Assembly: GCA_001574975.1 (NCBI GenBank)
Contig: KQ965748.1
Span: 3,334-67,333 of the forward strand
Direction of reading: 5' to 3'
Origin: Gonapodya prolifera JEL478
Taxonomy: Eukaryota; Monoblepharomycota; Monoblepharidomycetes; Monoblepharidales; Gonapodyaceae
Length of the DNA stretch: 64,000 nt
Shown here one piece after another: positions 11,404 to 22,307 of this stretch. Below the pieces are notes generated by a model that was not told the origin of the DNA, ran no database searches, and saw nothing but the letters and a program-made list of their open reading frames with translations. How positions within the stretch are numbered: position 1 is the first letter of the stretch; each line of letters opens with the position of its first letter. A program made the position numbers and the translations under genes.

Positions 11404-11723
11404 TGGGTCGTGCTTGTTCGGAGTTTCCTACAATGTCGCGTATTATATGTTTTATCATTGGAGCATCATGAGGGAGGAGGTAATGATGGTAGACGCCAAG
11501 GTCGCGCTTAGAGCTGGTTTTGAATTTCATTTGTATGTTGGGTCGTGAAATGAAACATAAGGAAGCCAGCTTCAATAGATTGTGATTTGAGCACAATACT
11601 AGTGCTTTTTTCAATTTAGAATCAAGGCAATATTTTTCATTATTTCATTCAAACTTGAAGGAACGAAATTCCAGAAACGAACGGGTGCAATGTTTTGGTG
11701 ACAGCGACTTGAGGTACTGCTGG
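11404..11723. other. Convergent intergenic spacer
   Basis: AT-rich stretch between the ENP1 stop (+) and the end of the next gene (-). It must hold both 3' UTRs. No exon, repeat or RNA gene was seen. Confidence 0.4.
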
Positions 11724-12729
11724 TCAGACAATACGGAACAGGGGTCTGACGGCGAACGGATGTCTGACGGCGAGGGAGTCTTCGAACCATTTGGCATCCA
11801 AGACGGAGCCCTCGGTCCCCTTCAGCTCGCGTGCGATGAGCTGCAGACGCTGCTCCTTGGTTACCGACCCACGCCCTATGAGTGAACATGCACAATTGCA
11901 GCGCCGGTACGGGTCCAGGTGGCAAGCTAACAGCGGGGGCAAAACAAGCACTCACACTTGGTCAAGAACTTATCAATGTACTTGCCCACATCGGGGACCC
12001 AGAATGCACGTCCACACCGAACCCGACCGGCATTCCCCGCCAACATTCTGGCCATCCTTTGTAACAAGGTGACAGTATCGCTGGTCCTTACCGGAAGGCT
12101 TAGGAACAAGATCCATGATCAGTTCGAGCATCTTTCACGATAGTAGGCGTGTTATTCGAAAGTAGTTTTTGCAATCCTCGCACACATAATTGCAGCCAGC
12201 CAATCGAATTGGTGGGCACAGGACCGGGATTGGTTGGGTCGCTAGCGATATACTCGTCAGGTCCAACTTCGATTCATTCCAACAATAATGCAAGGGACAC
12301 ACATGGATTCGTATTGTCCTTCGCACAATTGACATCGACCCTTGGGCGCAATTCGCACTTGCAGTAAGTACTTGTACGGAATGGTCGTTGGAGTGACGAT
12401 GCATATTTTGATGGGGAACCGTTTCAGATACGCCAAACGCCAACACGACGCGTTCCTGTAAATTAAAACAACACTTGTAAGTTATCAAGAACGAAAGCGG
12501 TCGGATCGCGTCTCTTAGACAACTATGCACTTACGGGTTGGTTCTAAGGACTTCCTGGAACTGCACGCAGACTCTTGGGAGCCGTCCAAGCGCAACCAAA
12601 TCACAATACTTGAAAATATCCAACTTAAATCTGCAATATTTGGAGGAAGGAGCAGTGTAACTACAGTTAGTGGTGGCATATGGTGAACGCACAAGGAGTG
12701 ACGTACTCGAGGGGGGTGCGTTTCAGCAT
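11724..12729 (-). CDS. F-box protein with a cysteine-rich (XPA-like) segment, probable
   Basis: The exon opening at the ATG at 12729 (MLKRTPLE) splices in phase to a convincing F-box: FKLDIFKYCDLVALGRLPRV followed by CVQFQEVLRTNP. Further on are candidate zinc ligands (RCQLCEG; CNYVCEDCKNYF near 12180), then FWVPDVGKYIDKFLTK and a last exon with TKEQRLQLIARELKG and EGSVLDAKWFEDSL. The layout (F-box, CxxC pairs, basic helix, C-terminal DS-like motif) resembles fungal F-box proteins with an XPA-like zinc segment that recruit substrates to SCF ligases. Exons in 11930-12380 can be read in more than one frame, so the middle is uncertain. The upstream exon (12850 side) splices into it in phase, so both could be one longer gene. 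Confidence 0.45.
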
Positions 12730-12849
12730 CGGAGTGCTCGACTGGGAGTGCAACAAACCATCTTTACCATTGGAGGACAGCTGGGCACTCTGAAAAAAAT
12801 TTCCAGTGGTCACACATTCAGTGCAATAATGTCTTCACTGTTCACTCAC

Positions 12850-14165
12850 CGAACTCGGTGCGGCTTCTGATCCTTCTATCATCTGTCCTTTCGGCGGAAC
12901 TTGGAATCGGATGACGAGTTTCTTGGGCGCCAGTGCCTCGGCGACTCTTTCGGGACCGTCAATGATCTGACCTGGAGTGCACTCAGACGGCACGACTCCT
13001 CGAACGCCAGCCGGGAGTTGAAGAGTGCAAGAGCCTTGGAGGCGGAACTCGCTGCTGGACGTGCGCCATGTGCCACAGTGTGATCCAGCGCCCCTGGAAC
13101 AGTGGATGCTAACGAGTCCGCGTTCTCCTCAGTCGTCGGCGTAAGTATGGGAGATCTTGGATCAGTGGGGAACTTGTCGGAGTCTGCTGACTTCGGAGGG
13201 TCAGGGGCAGTCTGATCGATCATCAACAACAAAATGAACAGAAGGTTGTTCGGCGAGCCATATGTAAGCAAGAAAACCTTGATGGAAGGGCTGACACAAA
13301 TCACGAACCTCGGAAAGCGTATCGGTCGCTACAAATCCTTCTTGGCCGGGCATCTCCCCCACCCCGATATCCAAGGCCTTAAAAACATAGCGCGTATTGT
13401 AAGCACAGACATCATGTAGCCGGTTTTGAGGAAGTTCAACCCACCTGCACGACAGTTTTCGCCTCGTCTGATTCTGCTGAGGGCTGCTGCTGATGTACAC
13501 TTCAGTCAGTACATGCACGGAACCGATAGACTGCATTGCTCGTTTTCAGACCACATACCTGCTTTTCGACGATTGGAGTGACCTGGACCATGCCAGAACC
13601 TTGTGTCCAATGACAGAAATCCACCCCTGCTCCCAAGAAAACGCTTAGACATTCGTAGCGGAGTCATAAAATACAACGCTACACACCCTTGTGGCAGTTC
13701 GCTTGTGGCTGCGAAGGAATTCAAACAATACCTCGGGAACAATTCCAGAAAGGTTGAAGCGTAGTTAAACCGACAGAGACTCAGGAGTCTCACTTGCTCC
13801 ATTGCACCATGACATTAGGCTTCTTGTGAGGCTTCCCCAACACTACAAGGACTGCATCAGATCCAATTCTGGAACGTTCGTCCCCAGTTCCCAACCTGCG
13901 CATTCCAAGTCTCGCTCCGTCGACTGCTATGACCTGCACCAGTTGCTCAAGCTGATAGCGGGAGCTATGGGGGCGTATACGTATTTAAGTGTGAGGTCCA
14001 GATGTTGCTCATTATTCGAAGGGTTGTAAGTGGCGGGCTTCAGAACAAGTTCCTCTGCGGAGAAAGACGCGCCATACTGTCTAACGTAGCAGAGAGCGAT
14101 TCGATGATAGTTTGTTGGGGAATAAAGTCTGTCGGATCGACCGGCGTAACGAGGAGATGGACCAT
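12850..14165 (-). CDS. Multi-exon protein of unrecognised family
   Basis: Coding-quality segments on the minus strand: MVHLLVTPVDPTDFIPQQ (start near 14165), EELVLKPATYNPSNNEQ (near 14050), SDAVLVVLGKPHKKPNVMV (near 13840), VLFEFLRSHKRTATR, GMVQVTPIVEKQ, SIGSVHVLTEVYIS (near 13530), ALDIGVGEMPGQEGFVATD (near 13360), a Ser/Pro/Thr-rich stretch (13210-13080) and EALAPKKLVIRFQVPPKG (near 12920). Donors and acceptors fit between several of them, but one required intron would be only about 23 bp. I do not recognise the family. It could be the N-terminal part of the following F-box gene, since the last exon continues into it in phase. Confidence 0.4.
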
Positions 14166-14327
14166 CTTCGTTTCTCGCTGCACCAGATGAGAGGAAGGCA
14201 TCAACGCATTAGCTAATAAATCACCGGCACAACAACACCATAGAGAAGATTAATCTCCAAGACCATGCCGAGGGTCGCTGTCCCTGCCCCCGGCACTTTT
14301 AATCTTGTGTGCTGCTGCTTAGCCAAG

Positions 14328-15229
14328 CTACGGGTCTTCAGGCATTAGGAAACGATGTCGTGGTGGTGGTGGTGGAAATGGTGGGTAGCGAAATGGTGGC
14401 GGTGGTGGTGGGGCCGGTGGTTGCAGGGGAATGCATACCTGCGGAACATCATTTTTCCCGCCAACACACAATGTGAAAGAGGGGCAACAGCCTTGGCCAG
14501 CGGAATCGCAGCAAACACCATCTGGGTGGTCACAAATATACTGGTAACCGTTGGGCTGCTTGCACTAAAACATGAGTTTTTGGGTCGGGGTTGTACGCGG
14601 TGGGGTGGCCGCCCGTTGAGAAACGTAAGTGTAAGTCTTCTCCCCTCACTCTGTTGAAACGTACACAAGACTTCTTCGTCAGAGCAGTAAATGGAAAAGT
14701 CGAGACCGCACGCCCTTTCAGGTGGGCACGTGACTTTTTTTTAAAAGAGGGCAAAGCAGTGTGGGTAAAAGAAAGGGGTTGCAGGCAGAGCGTTTACATG
14801 TCCTCACTTGTTATACAAGTTTTCGTTGACCAATCGCACGTGACCGAGTCAGGGCCCTTATAATAGCAACACTTGTCCCCGCAGCATTTTTACCTTGGTT
14901 TGTGGCAGCTGTGTAGCAGACCAGGCTCATGGATGCATTGCACTGAGACAAAAACAATGGAATTCAGAATCAATGTGGAGAAAGATGCGATCCGATGAGG
15001 ACGTGAAAATGGAAGCCGTGGTTTCCTCATTCCTCAAGTCAGCATTGAAGGAACAACCTAGACTCACGCAGTAGCCGTTAGTAGGGACCAATGTCGATCC
15101 GCAGAAGGTGTCTCGTTTGGTGGGGCGATGATCGAGTCTTTCCAGTTGGGGCAACGAGGCAAAGACTTCCAGGGAAAAGGAGGAGAGAATGAATGGTACG
15201 AGCAAGACCGCAACGCCCGAGCGAGCCAT
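14328..15229 (-). CDS. Secreted cysteine-rich protein with proline-rich tail
   Basis: The first exon begins MARSGVAVLLVPFILSSFSL, a clear signal peptide, followed by KRDTFCGSTLVPTNGYC. A GTGAGT donor leads to an exon with CNASMSLVCYTAATNQ. Later exons carry KKSCVRFNR and then CKQPNGYQYICDHPDGVCC and GQGCCPSFTLCVGG, ending in VCIPLQP and a run of Pro/Phe/Arg (coded by the GTG-rich stretch at 14355-14420) to TAG 14328-14330. The paired cysteines (CC, CCP) recall granulin-type mini-domains, but the match is not firm. I infer an extracellular, disulfide-rich protein of about 150 residues. The exon near 14650-14700 is the least certain. Confidence 0.6.
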
Positions 15230-15612
15230 GTCGTCGAGTGGATTGCAAGTAGTGGCAGCTGGGGTCGCAAGGGAAACCCAGCCTTCAGGCCACAGTCGAT
15301 GGCCGAAACTTGCTTGCCGTCAGTTCACCTCGCTCTCTCAGGTGACGACCTCGGGATTCCGGTTTTCGAACTCGCCAATGGTAATTCTTCGATTTCTGCA
15401 GACATCAGCTTCGTGACGATGTTATTTTTACATTACATTAAGTGAGCTCAGGCTGAAGTGCCGAGCATCTTGAACGATAAAGCTTGATACCACCGTTTTG
15501 GATCCGAGATCGTCCACCATCAGCCATTTGGCTAGCATTAATCGCCACTCAACATGGTATTCAATGTCGCTCAAGAACATCTGCACGTCCGCCGTCGGTA
15601 CTATTGCGCACA

Positions 15613-17787
15613 TTACCGCCCGGCCTCCATAGCCACCGCAGCTTCTGCCCCGGCGAAGAATGGTCCCTCACTGTTAAACCTGTCAAGACGCTGGAGTGTG
15701 TGCGGGCCAAACACAGTGGGGGCTGAAGGGTGGAGGTGGCGAGATTGGACGATGGAATATTTCCATTCCTGCAGGTGACAGGGACAACACGGCAGGAGAT
15801 TGAGTCAGTATAGTTACAGGCGTAAATCTCTCATTTATCATACCTTGCCGATTATGGAATGGTCCGTAGATCTATCCAGCAAAAATTCAATTATACCTGG
15901 CGTATCTCTGACCTTCTGCAAGGTTACGTCGACGACGTTGCAGATATACTTTTTCAGTTTCCGTCAGCTACAACAAACGAAGGCAAGCACTTACAACCAG
16001 CCCCCACTCATTCCCAGCAACACTCTTCAACACTGCATACGAGGCAATGCGAGTCTCTTCGAATGAAGACCGCGCCAGGGGGAGGAGATCCTTGAGAGCG
16101 TTGGGGCGGCCACCGAGAGAGTCAAAGGTCTTCGACGAGAGGGCGGATATGGAAGGATTCGGAGGTTCACTGAAGGGACAAGTGAGATGGTGGATCGACG
16201 AGTAAAGTTCTTATTCGTGATTCACTCACTCACTCGCAATCAATGTAGATACCGTCCTGAGACACATTACTCGATCCTCCCCATTAGACGATCTGTACAA
16301 ACCCAAGAAGGTGCTCAGAAGAGATTTTTGGTGGTCCAGGAGAAGGAGGCCCTGGACTGTGGAGCCGAGGTTTTCGATGGCGACAATTATTCCTTCCTGA
16401 GAGGCAGCGCGAGCGCAGACAATGATATTGTAGATTTCTCAGGCGTCGGAGATGACAAAAAACCCACTTTTAGAGTCGAAGATCGCGTGTTTTGGAGAAT
16501 GGAGTCGAGGGTATCCAAGAAGTGGTGTTCCGAGTTGAATTGTTCAAAGTTGGCACCCTATGAAATGCCACGGCATTAATTGCAAACGGGGTTGCATTAC
16601 CGGAGTTGCTCAACTAAAGTAACTCACCACAACCGTTGCTACTTTGGCAAACAATTTTATCATCGCGGCCTTTACAAGATTTGTCTGAATGTCTTCTTCG
16701 GTACTCTGCAGTACCTCCTTGCAAGCAGAGAAAATTGTAGCACGTTCAAGTTGCCGGGCTTTCTTACCCTCTCCCCGAGGTCAGGATACTCGCTTTGAAC
16801 GAAGCGGAACGGTGTTTGGCTTCTGGGTCGCCCGATGAGGTTTGGTTGCGTCATCGTGTCCGAACCCCTGTTCTGGCTCTCCAATAAAGTCTCGAATTGA
16901 AGATTTCACCAGTTCTTGAACGAACGATTGAATGTCTTTCCTCTGAATCGCTCGATGTGGTTGACAGAGCCACAACTGCATTGGTCAAGGTTGTGACGTC
17001 TCAGAAGCCTTGTCTTCGACAAGTACTCAAAATCTACTTGATTCATAGTTTGCGTCTTCGGAAAATGGGCTGGGTACCTTATTTGACGATTCTATCGTGT
17101 CTCAACTGAGCGAACTTGCCACCCGGTAAGGCCCCTTTCCAATCTTGGAAGAGCACTTCTCTTCTTTTACCAAATGTGTCGATTTTAGAGATGAAATTAT
17201 TCGGTTCCGGGTTTGCGATCTCATCGCACGACTCTCCTCCCTCTCCAACGAAGCTCTCGCAAAGGCGGAGGAGTCTGGAATGTTCGATATCGTCCTCGCA
17301 GAGCTCACTTCGGAAGATNTCCTGCTACGTCTCAATGCGGTAGAGCTTTTCTCAAAGGTGAGCGTTTGTCAGAATCGCCAGAAAGTTAAGACTCGAAAAC
17401 GGATCAATATTTGCGCAGCTTCTTCACTCTAACAGCGGAGTAGAATTCCTCAATGTAATTTCGGAAATCGAGAATGCTCTTGGTGTCCAAAGAGGACAGA
17501 CATGTTGAGAGTACGGAGACTAGTGCTTTCACCGCGTCGGAGGGAAGTGGTAGGCGAAAGAGTGAGAAGAGCGATTGAATTGAGATAGATTCAAGAACTG
17601 TGCTTGGAGGGATGGATCTTCCTGTTGAACGACGTGATATTAAAGGTTTCGATCGTTGCATGCCTCTCTGAAACGCACCAACGATAAGCGCAAGGTCCGC
17701 GAGAGCTGCCGAGACCACATCCACCGATACGCCGTCAGCGTTTTCCAGAGTGCTCGATATCGATTCAAGTGTTTGCGGGAGAGTCAT
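15613..17787 (-). CDS. PSMD5: PSMD5-like 26S proteasome assembly chaperone, internally inverted
   Basis: PSMD5 (S5b/Hsm3 type) is a HEAT-repeat chaperone for the Rpt ATPase ring of the 19S particle. The N-terminal part (minus, 17787 to about 17440) starts MTLPQTLESISSTLE and includes DAVKALVSVLSTCLSSLD. The C-terminal part (minus, 16557-15613) has NFEQFNSEHHFLDTLDSIL, GIIVAIENLGSTVQGLLLL, NALKDLLPLARSSFEETRI, TPGIIEFLLDRSTDHSIIG, EWKYSIV and ends FNSEGPFFAGAEAAVAMEAG. The middle HEAT repeats that belong between them are on the plus strand (separate entry). Flipping that segment restores the family order. As drawn, the gene cannot make a full protein. Confidence 0.75.
16558..17450 (+). other. 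Inverted middle segment of the PSMD5-like gene
   Basis: Plus-strand exons with splice sites encode the central HEAT repeats: HVQVAGLSYPLPEVRILAL (from 16741), SPDEVWLRHRV, LERTIECLSSESLDVVDRAT (from about 16910), FDDSIVSQLSELATR (ending at a GTAAGG donor near 17126), then IRFRVCDLIARLSSLSNE, FDIVLAELTSED (N at 17319), LLRLNAVELFSK and LLHSNSGVEFL (from 17419). These match the region of PSMD5 missing from the minus-strand flanks. The left breakpoint is between 16558 and 16741, the right between about 17425 and 17460, around a GAATTC palindrome at 17443-17448. Confidence 0.75.
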
Positions 17788-18003
17788 CGAAACGACGGAA
17801 CTTCGCCGAATTCTACCACAAAACATGTGGCACAGCCATCAGGGTGATTGAGGGCTTCGCTCATAACCAAACTCTTTGAACCACCGACGCGCTCGCTCGA
17901 CCGAAGACTCACGAACTTGGACGTGGCTGATAAGAACAATGAGGTGAGAGCGATAACCGGCGGCAATCCGCGTCCCGCCACCGCTCACCCAACTTCTGCG
18001 CCG
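17788..18003. promoter_or_regulatory. Divergent promoter, PSMD5-like / LC8
   Basis: 216 bp separate the minus-strand PSMD5 start (17787) from the first possible plus-strand LC8 start (18004). It presumably carries both promoters. No specific element was recognised. Confidence 0.35.
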
Positions 18004-18749
<746 letters not shown>

Positions 18750-18939
18750 GAGTCGTTCTCGGGATGTTTGCTTGGCTCATTTGTATACCCCCGCTCATAC
18801 AGAGTTGTACATAGTTCCACTCGACGTGTGCTGTTGCACAATAAATCTTACTTTAGGCTACCATTCGTCTTTGAAGTTCTGGCGATACGTCAGCACCTTT
18901 TGTAATTTTGGGTTGAGGGCAGTTGACTTCGCATCCAAC

Positions 18940-19884
18940 ATGTTCCGACAATCGCTTGCTACCGCTCGCACGTATCTATTAAAAATCTCTCCCAGTTCAT
19001 CAATCCCTGTGCGAGGACTGGCCTCCGTCGCTCCAGCAGCCTCTTCGTCGCATGAAGTGAAAGTCGGAGTGATTCTAAAACGCGATCCCATCGTCCTGCC
19101 CCGCCTTTCTCCCTTCGAGGAAGCCTATTTTCGCTACAAGGATACCGCGGCTGATGCCACTGCCGAGGCGTTACCCACGGCGTTCTATTTCAAGCAAGGA
19201 TCGATCGCCGAACAGGAGTTTCGAGAACGGGGGACGAGAGGCAAGGGTCCATCCGTGATGGAGGGAGCAGCTGCGGAAGGAAACTTGGATTCAGGGGAAG
19301 TGACTCGGACAGCGGAAGAGGGGAACCTGAAGAGTTGGAACCGTGCTCTGGACAGAACTTTGTACTTGGTGGTAAAGAAGCCCAGGCAGGACCATGCCTG
19401 GCAGTTTGTACAAGGAGGCGTTGAAAGCGATGAGCTTCTCCACCAGGCGAGTCCAGGTCCAGAGCTCTGTATTGCTACATCTGGTGCTTCGGATCCACCA
19501 ACCATCAACCGTTCCCCTGAACAGGGTGCCGAGAGAGAGATGAAGGAAGAATGCGGAGAAGATCTCGAGTTTTGGCTTGTTGGGAAACGACCGGTCGCAC
19601 ACCACATCTACAAGTACTCAACCCCTCAACTGCGAAACGGTGTCGCTTACGATGGTGCAAAGGTGAGTTGTCCAGCCCAAGCGAATCATTTGCGCCGAGA
19701 TGTACTGTTCCTTGTTATTTTCTGTAAAACACAGGTGTTTTTCATGTACGGTCATGCGTTTGGCGGCCAGGTGCAACCCGATGGGAAAGAGATCGTGGAC
19801 TTCGCATGGATAACGAAGGAAGGACTCGCAGAGTATTTAGACCCAAATTATTACAATGCCATAAAAGACGTGCTTGTAGAATAG
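18940..19884 (+). CDS. MRPL46: Mitochondrial large-subunit ribosomal protein mL46
   Basis: A Nudix-fold structural protein of the mitochondrial large subunit. Exons 18940-19446, 19525-19662 and 19735-19884 give 264 residues. A basic, Ser-rich presequence (MFRQSLATARTYLLKISPS) precedes the mL46 block DPIVLPRLSPFEEAYFRYKD. The Nudix-like part reads HAWQFVQGGVESDELLHQ then GAEREMKEECGEDLEFWLVG, RPVAHHIYKYS, VFFMYGHAFGGQVQPDG and DFAWITKEGLAEYLDPNYY. The first intron begins GCGAGT, a GC-AG intron. It is 78 bp and in frame, so retention would add 26 residues in the middle of the Nudix motif. The second intron, 72 bp, is canonical. Confidence 0.9.
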   Translation: MFRQSLATARTYLLKISPSSSIPVRGLASVAPAASSSHEVKVGVILKRDPIVLPRLSPFEEAYFRYKDTAADATAEALPTAFYFKQGSIAEQEFRERGTRGKGPSVMEGAAAEGNLDSGEVTRTAEEGNLKSWNRALDRTLYLVVKKPRQDHAWQFVQGGVESDELLHQASPGPELCIATSGASDPPTINRSPEQGAEREMKEECGEDLEFWLVGKRPVAHHIYKYSTPQLRNGVAYDGAKVSCPAQANHLRRDVLFLVIFCKTQVFFMYGHAFGGQVQPDGKEIVDFAWITKEGLAEYLDPNYYNAIKDVLVE

Positions 19885-19908
19885 TTCCAATGTGAGGTAT
19901 CCTTTGAT

Positions 19909-21180
19909 CTAGTCCCGCGTAAACTCTCCCGAAAATTGCGTGAGTACCCCGTGTTCGGACGGCCTACGGACTTGAGTCCAATTGGTATTAGACACCGTGG
20001 ACTCTTCTAGAGGGATCACGATTTTAATTTTTATCGTCCGGGAAGTACTCGAGCTTTCGTTTCCGTCGACGAGGATTAAGGCAACGCACCTGGTCCTGTG
20101 ATACCGAATGCTCTCCACGCCCGAAGGATTCGTCGGAACCCCGTGCTCATCAAAAGACAGTAACTGGGTGAAGTTCGGGCGTCCATGCATTCGATAACAT
20201 TGTTGGCACCACCGGACAGAGCGAGTTGTAGAGATGGAGGGATGTATGAAGTCGCTGAAAAAATGAAGGTGGAATCTTGCTTCATTGGGGCAAAAAGCAG
20301 CTTTAAAATCCACTTACGTTATGCAGTCTGAACAACAGATCTTCTCGCAACGCTCGCACGTCCATCGTTTCGTCCAGGGCATAAATCGCGTCTGCTCGCA
20401 GCTCTGACACACGCCCTGTCCAACTCTTGAGGCAGCCCATTTTATGGCTTCCCCGGGATTGAGTGCTGATGCAACGTCGGCAGCTTTGATGGCTTTCTCG
20501 GCTCTCAAGGCTTCGTTGACATGTAGAGAAAGCTTCTCGAGCCAAAGGGCCTTTTCCTCCGGCGTGGCAGAATAAACCGTGAAAGTTTTCTGCTCACTAA
20601 ATATGTTGAAGGCATTTGTGTGTACTTGGACGGAAGCCGAGGTCAGCATGAACTATGCTCCGAAAAGATATCGAAAGCCGTCCAAGCTCACTCTCATCAT
20701 CAGGCAATGACGCAACACCAAGGCGAGAGAGAGGAATGATAGTCTGATCTCAGCCGAGGGGTAATTAAGGTTCAAGAACACCATACTGCCAATTAGCAGT
20801 CTCGTACATGTTGAGTGAGTCTCTTTAGCTTTCCGACAGGTGTCCCGTATAGAAGAATATCACTAAAAAGGAAAAATCTCCGGAGGCGAGGGCTAGGAGA
20901 GAAGATGCCCATCGAATGTTGAAGCTTGAAATGATCGTTTTGAAGAGACAGGTTCTACCAACCCGTTGCGGCTCAATTTCGTGAGATTCCCGTCCATCAC
21001 ATCTACAAACAGTTATTTAGAGGCAGTTAGACGGAATCCGTCGTGTGGTTGATCACTGTAAGAATGAATGGATGTCAGAAGGAACCTACATCGTCGGTTT
21101 GACTTCGCGAGCTCTCCTTTCGTAACTCCAAAAAGCTGCTCGATCTCAGCAATTTTGCCTACATTCCGCTGCGCGTCCAT
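19909..21180 (-). CDS. Phafin-like PH-FYVE protein with a degenerate FYVE finger
   Basis: Order and spacing match Phafins (PLEKHF1/2), endosomal PH-FYVE adaptors. The start at 21180 gives MDAQRNVGKIAEIEQLFGV, like the conserved Phafin N-terminus. PH-domain pieces follow: NLTKLSRNGLVE, then DILLYGTPVGKLKRL (near 20850) and TFTVYSATPEEKALWLEKL (near 20560). The finger has eight cysteines in four pairs: CQSC, CERC, CSDC and, after an intron, WCQQC. However the (R/K)HHCR turn that binds PI3P is here KRWTCERC. The C-terminal extension (to 19909) is unrecognised. Exons between 20930 and 20650 are uncertain. Confidence 0.7.
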
Positions 21181-21306
21181 AGAAGTCCCGCGCTGGTCGA
21201 AGCGCTTCAGTGTCACTTCACCCGAGACCAGGTCAAATTGGGTGTGTTTTGCATTCCACCGAATCGAATGGGTGAAAAAACTATTACATGAAGCTCCAAA
21301 TGCTCT

Positions 21307-22196
21307 TTATGCACGAATCTCGCGTTGTCTCTCGAGACGGTTCCGCTCTTCCAACTCGAAAGTTAGTTCAACGACGAATTGCCAATCCTCGTTGTAGCCG
21401 TCTGCTCGAAAGTCGAATGTGAGATTAAAAGTCGATGTCAGTAAGGTCTCAGGTAACAGTCTCCAAGCACTAACCACGGGCGCTCTTTTTGAATTCTCGT
21501 AGAGCATATTCGATTTCACCGAGGTTCAAATAGCAGTATGCCAGTAAATGTCGACCCTGATTTGTGGCAGCTGGTAACGCAACCTGGAAGGGTTGTAACG
21601 ACACGCAAATGTTGTTGCTGTTCACCAAACCTTTGCATCACAAATCAAGCTCACATAGTGCTGAAGACACGCTAGTGCTCGGCTATAGGCACCAAGCTGA
21701 AAAAATTCCTTTGCTACTTTCCAGACATCCCAGGCTTCGGGCGCTCTGACGTGGGTAAACGAACAGAAAGATGAATACAGGTCGGCACTTCATCTGAGGT
21801 TGAGGCAACGATATCGACACTCCCAGTCCTTCCCAGCCCTTGTTTTCCAATTTGATTGAGTGCGTAATACTTCGACATAAAGCATACTCCGCCTCCCGGA
21901 TGTTTTCTGGCTCACCGTCCTGCTCGTTTTGTGAACCACTCTTCCATCACAAAACAGAGCATCAATCGCCATGTTTCTTCATGCGAGCAGGGACACGAAC
22001 GAACCTATTAACTCCGAAGTCGTCATATTAGGCCTGATTTAGATGATATCACCGAGATTTTCAAGTTGCGAGAGTGTGGAAATACAAGAAGCGATGAGCG
22101 AACGGCACTCGCGACGTCCCCGATGCGACACGTCCGGCAAGGCTCTGAAATCCTACCGGAAAGTTTCGAAGTCCTGATACTGATCAGTAGCTGCCA
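21307..22196 (-). CDS. TPR-repeat protein of unknown role
   Basis: Starting at the ATG at 22196 (MAATDQYQDFETFR), exons read CRSLIASCISTLSQLENL, then ENIREAEYALCRSITHSIKL, AWDVWKVAKEFFQLGAYSR, ALACLQHYV, and RHLLAYCYLNLGEIEYALRE, ending LTFELEERNRLERQREIRA and TAA at 21307-21309. The Leu/Tyr/Ala spacing of AYCYLNLGEIEYALREFKKS is typical of a tetratricopeptide helix pair, and the earlier parts fit two or three more. About 200 residues. It lies between SPF27 (112 bp upstream) and the Phafin-like gene, all on the same strand. The exon between about 22040 and 21930 could not be fixed. Confidence 0.5.
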
Positions 22197-22307
22197 TTGC
22201 CAAAAACGGTATGATGGAGCGGCCGCAGTTCCAAATCAAATTCGGCACACCATTGCGAAAATCAGAGAATAATCGCCAAAATATTTGACATGAAATTATA
22301 ACGGGTT

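Noticed and set aside
14355-14420. (GTG)n-like microsatellite
   Set aside because: On the minus strand it is the proline-rich tail of the secreted protein, so it is explained by coding sequence.
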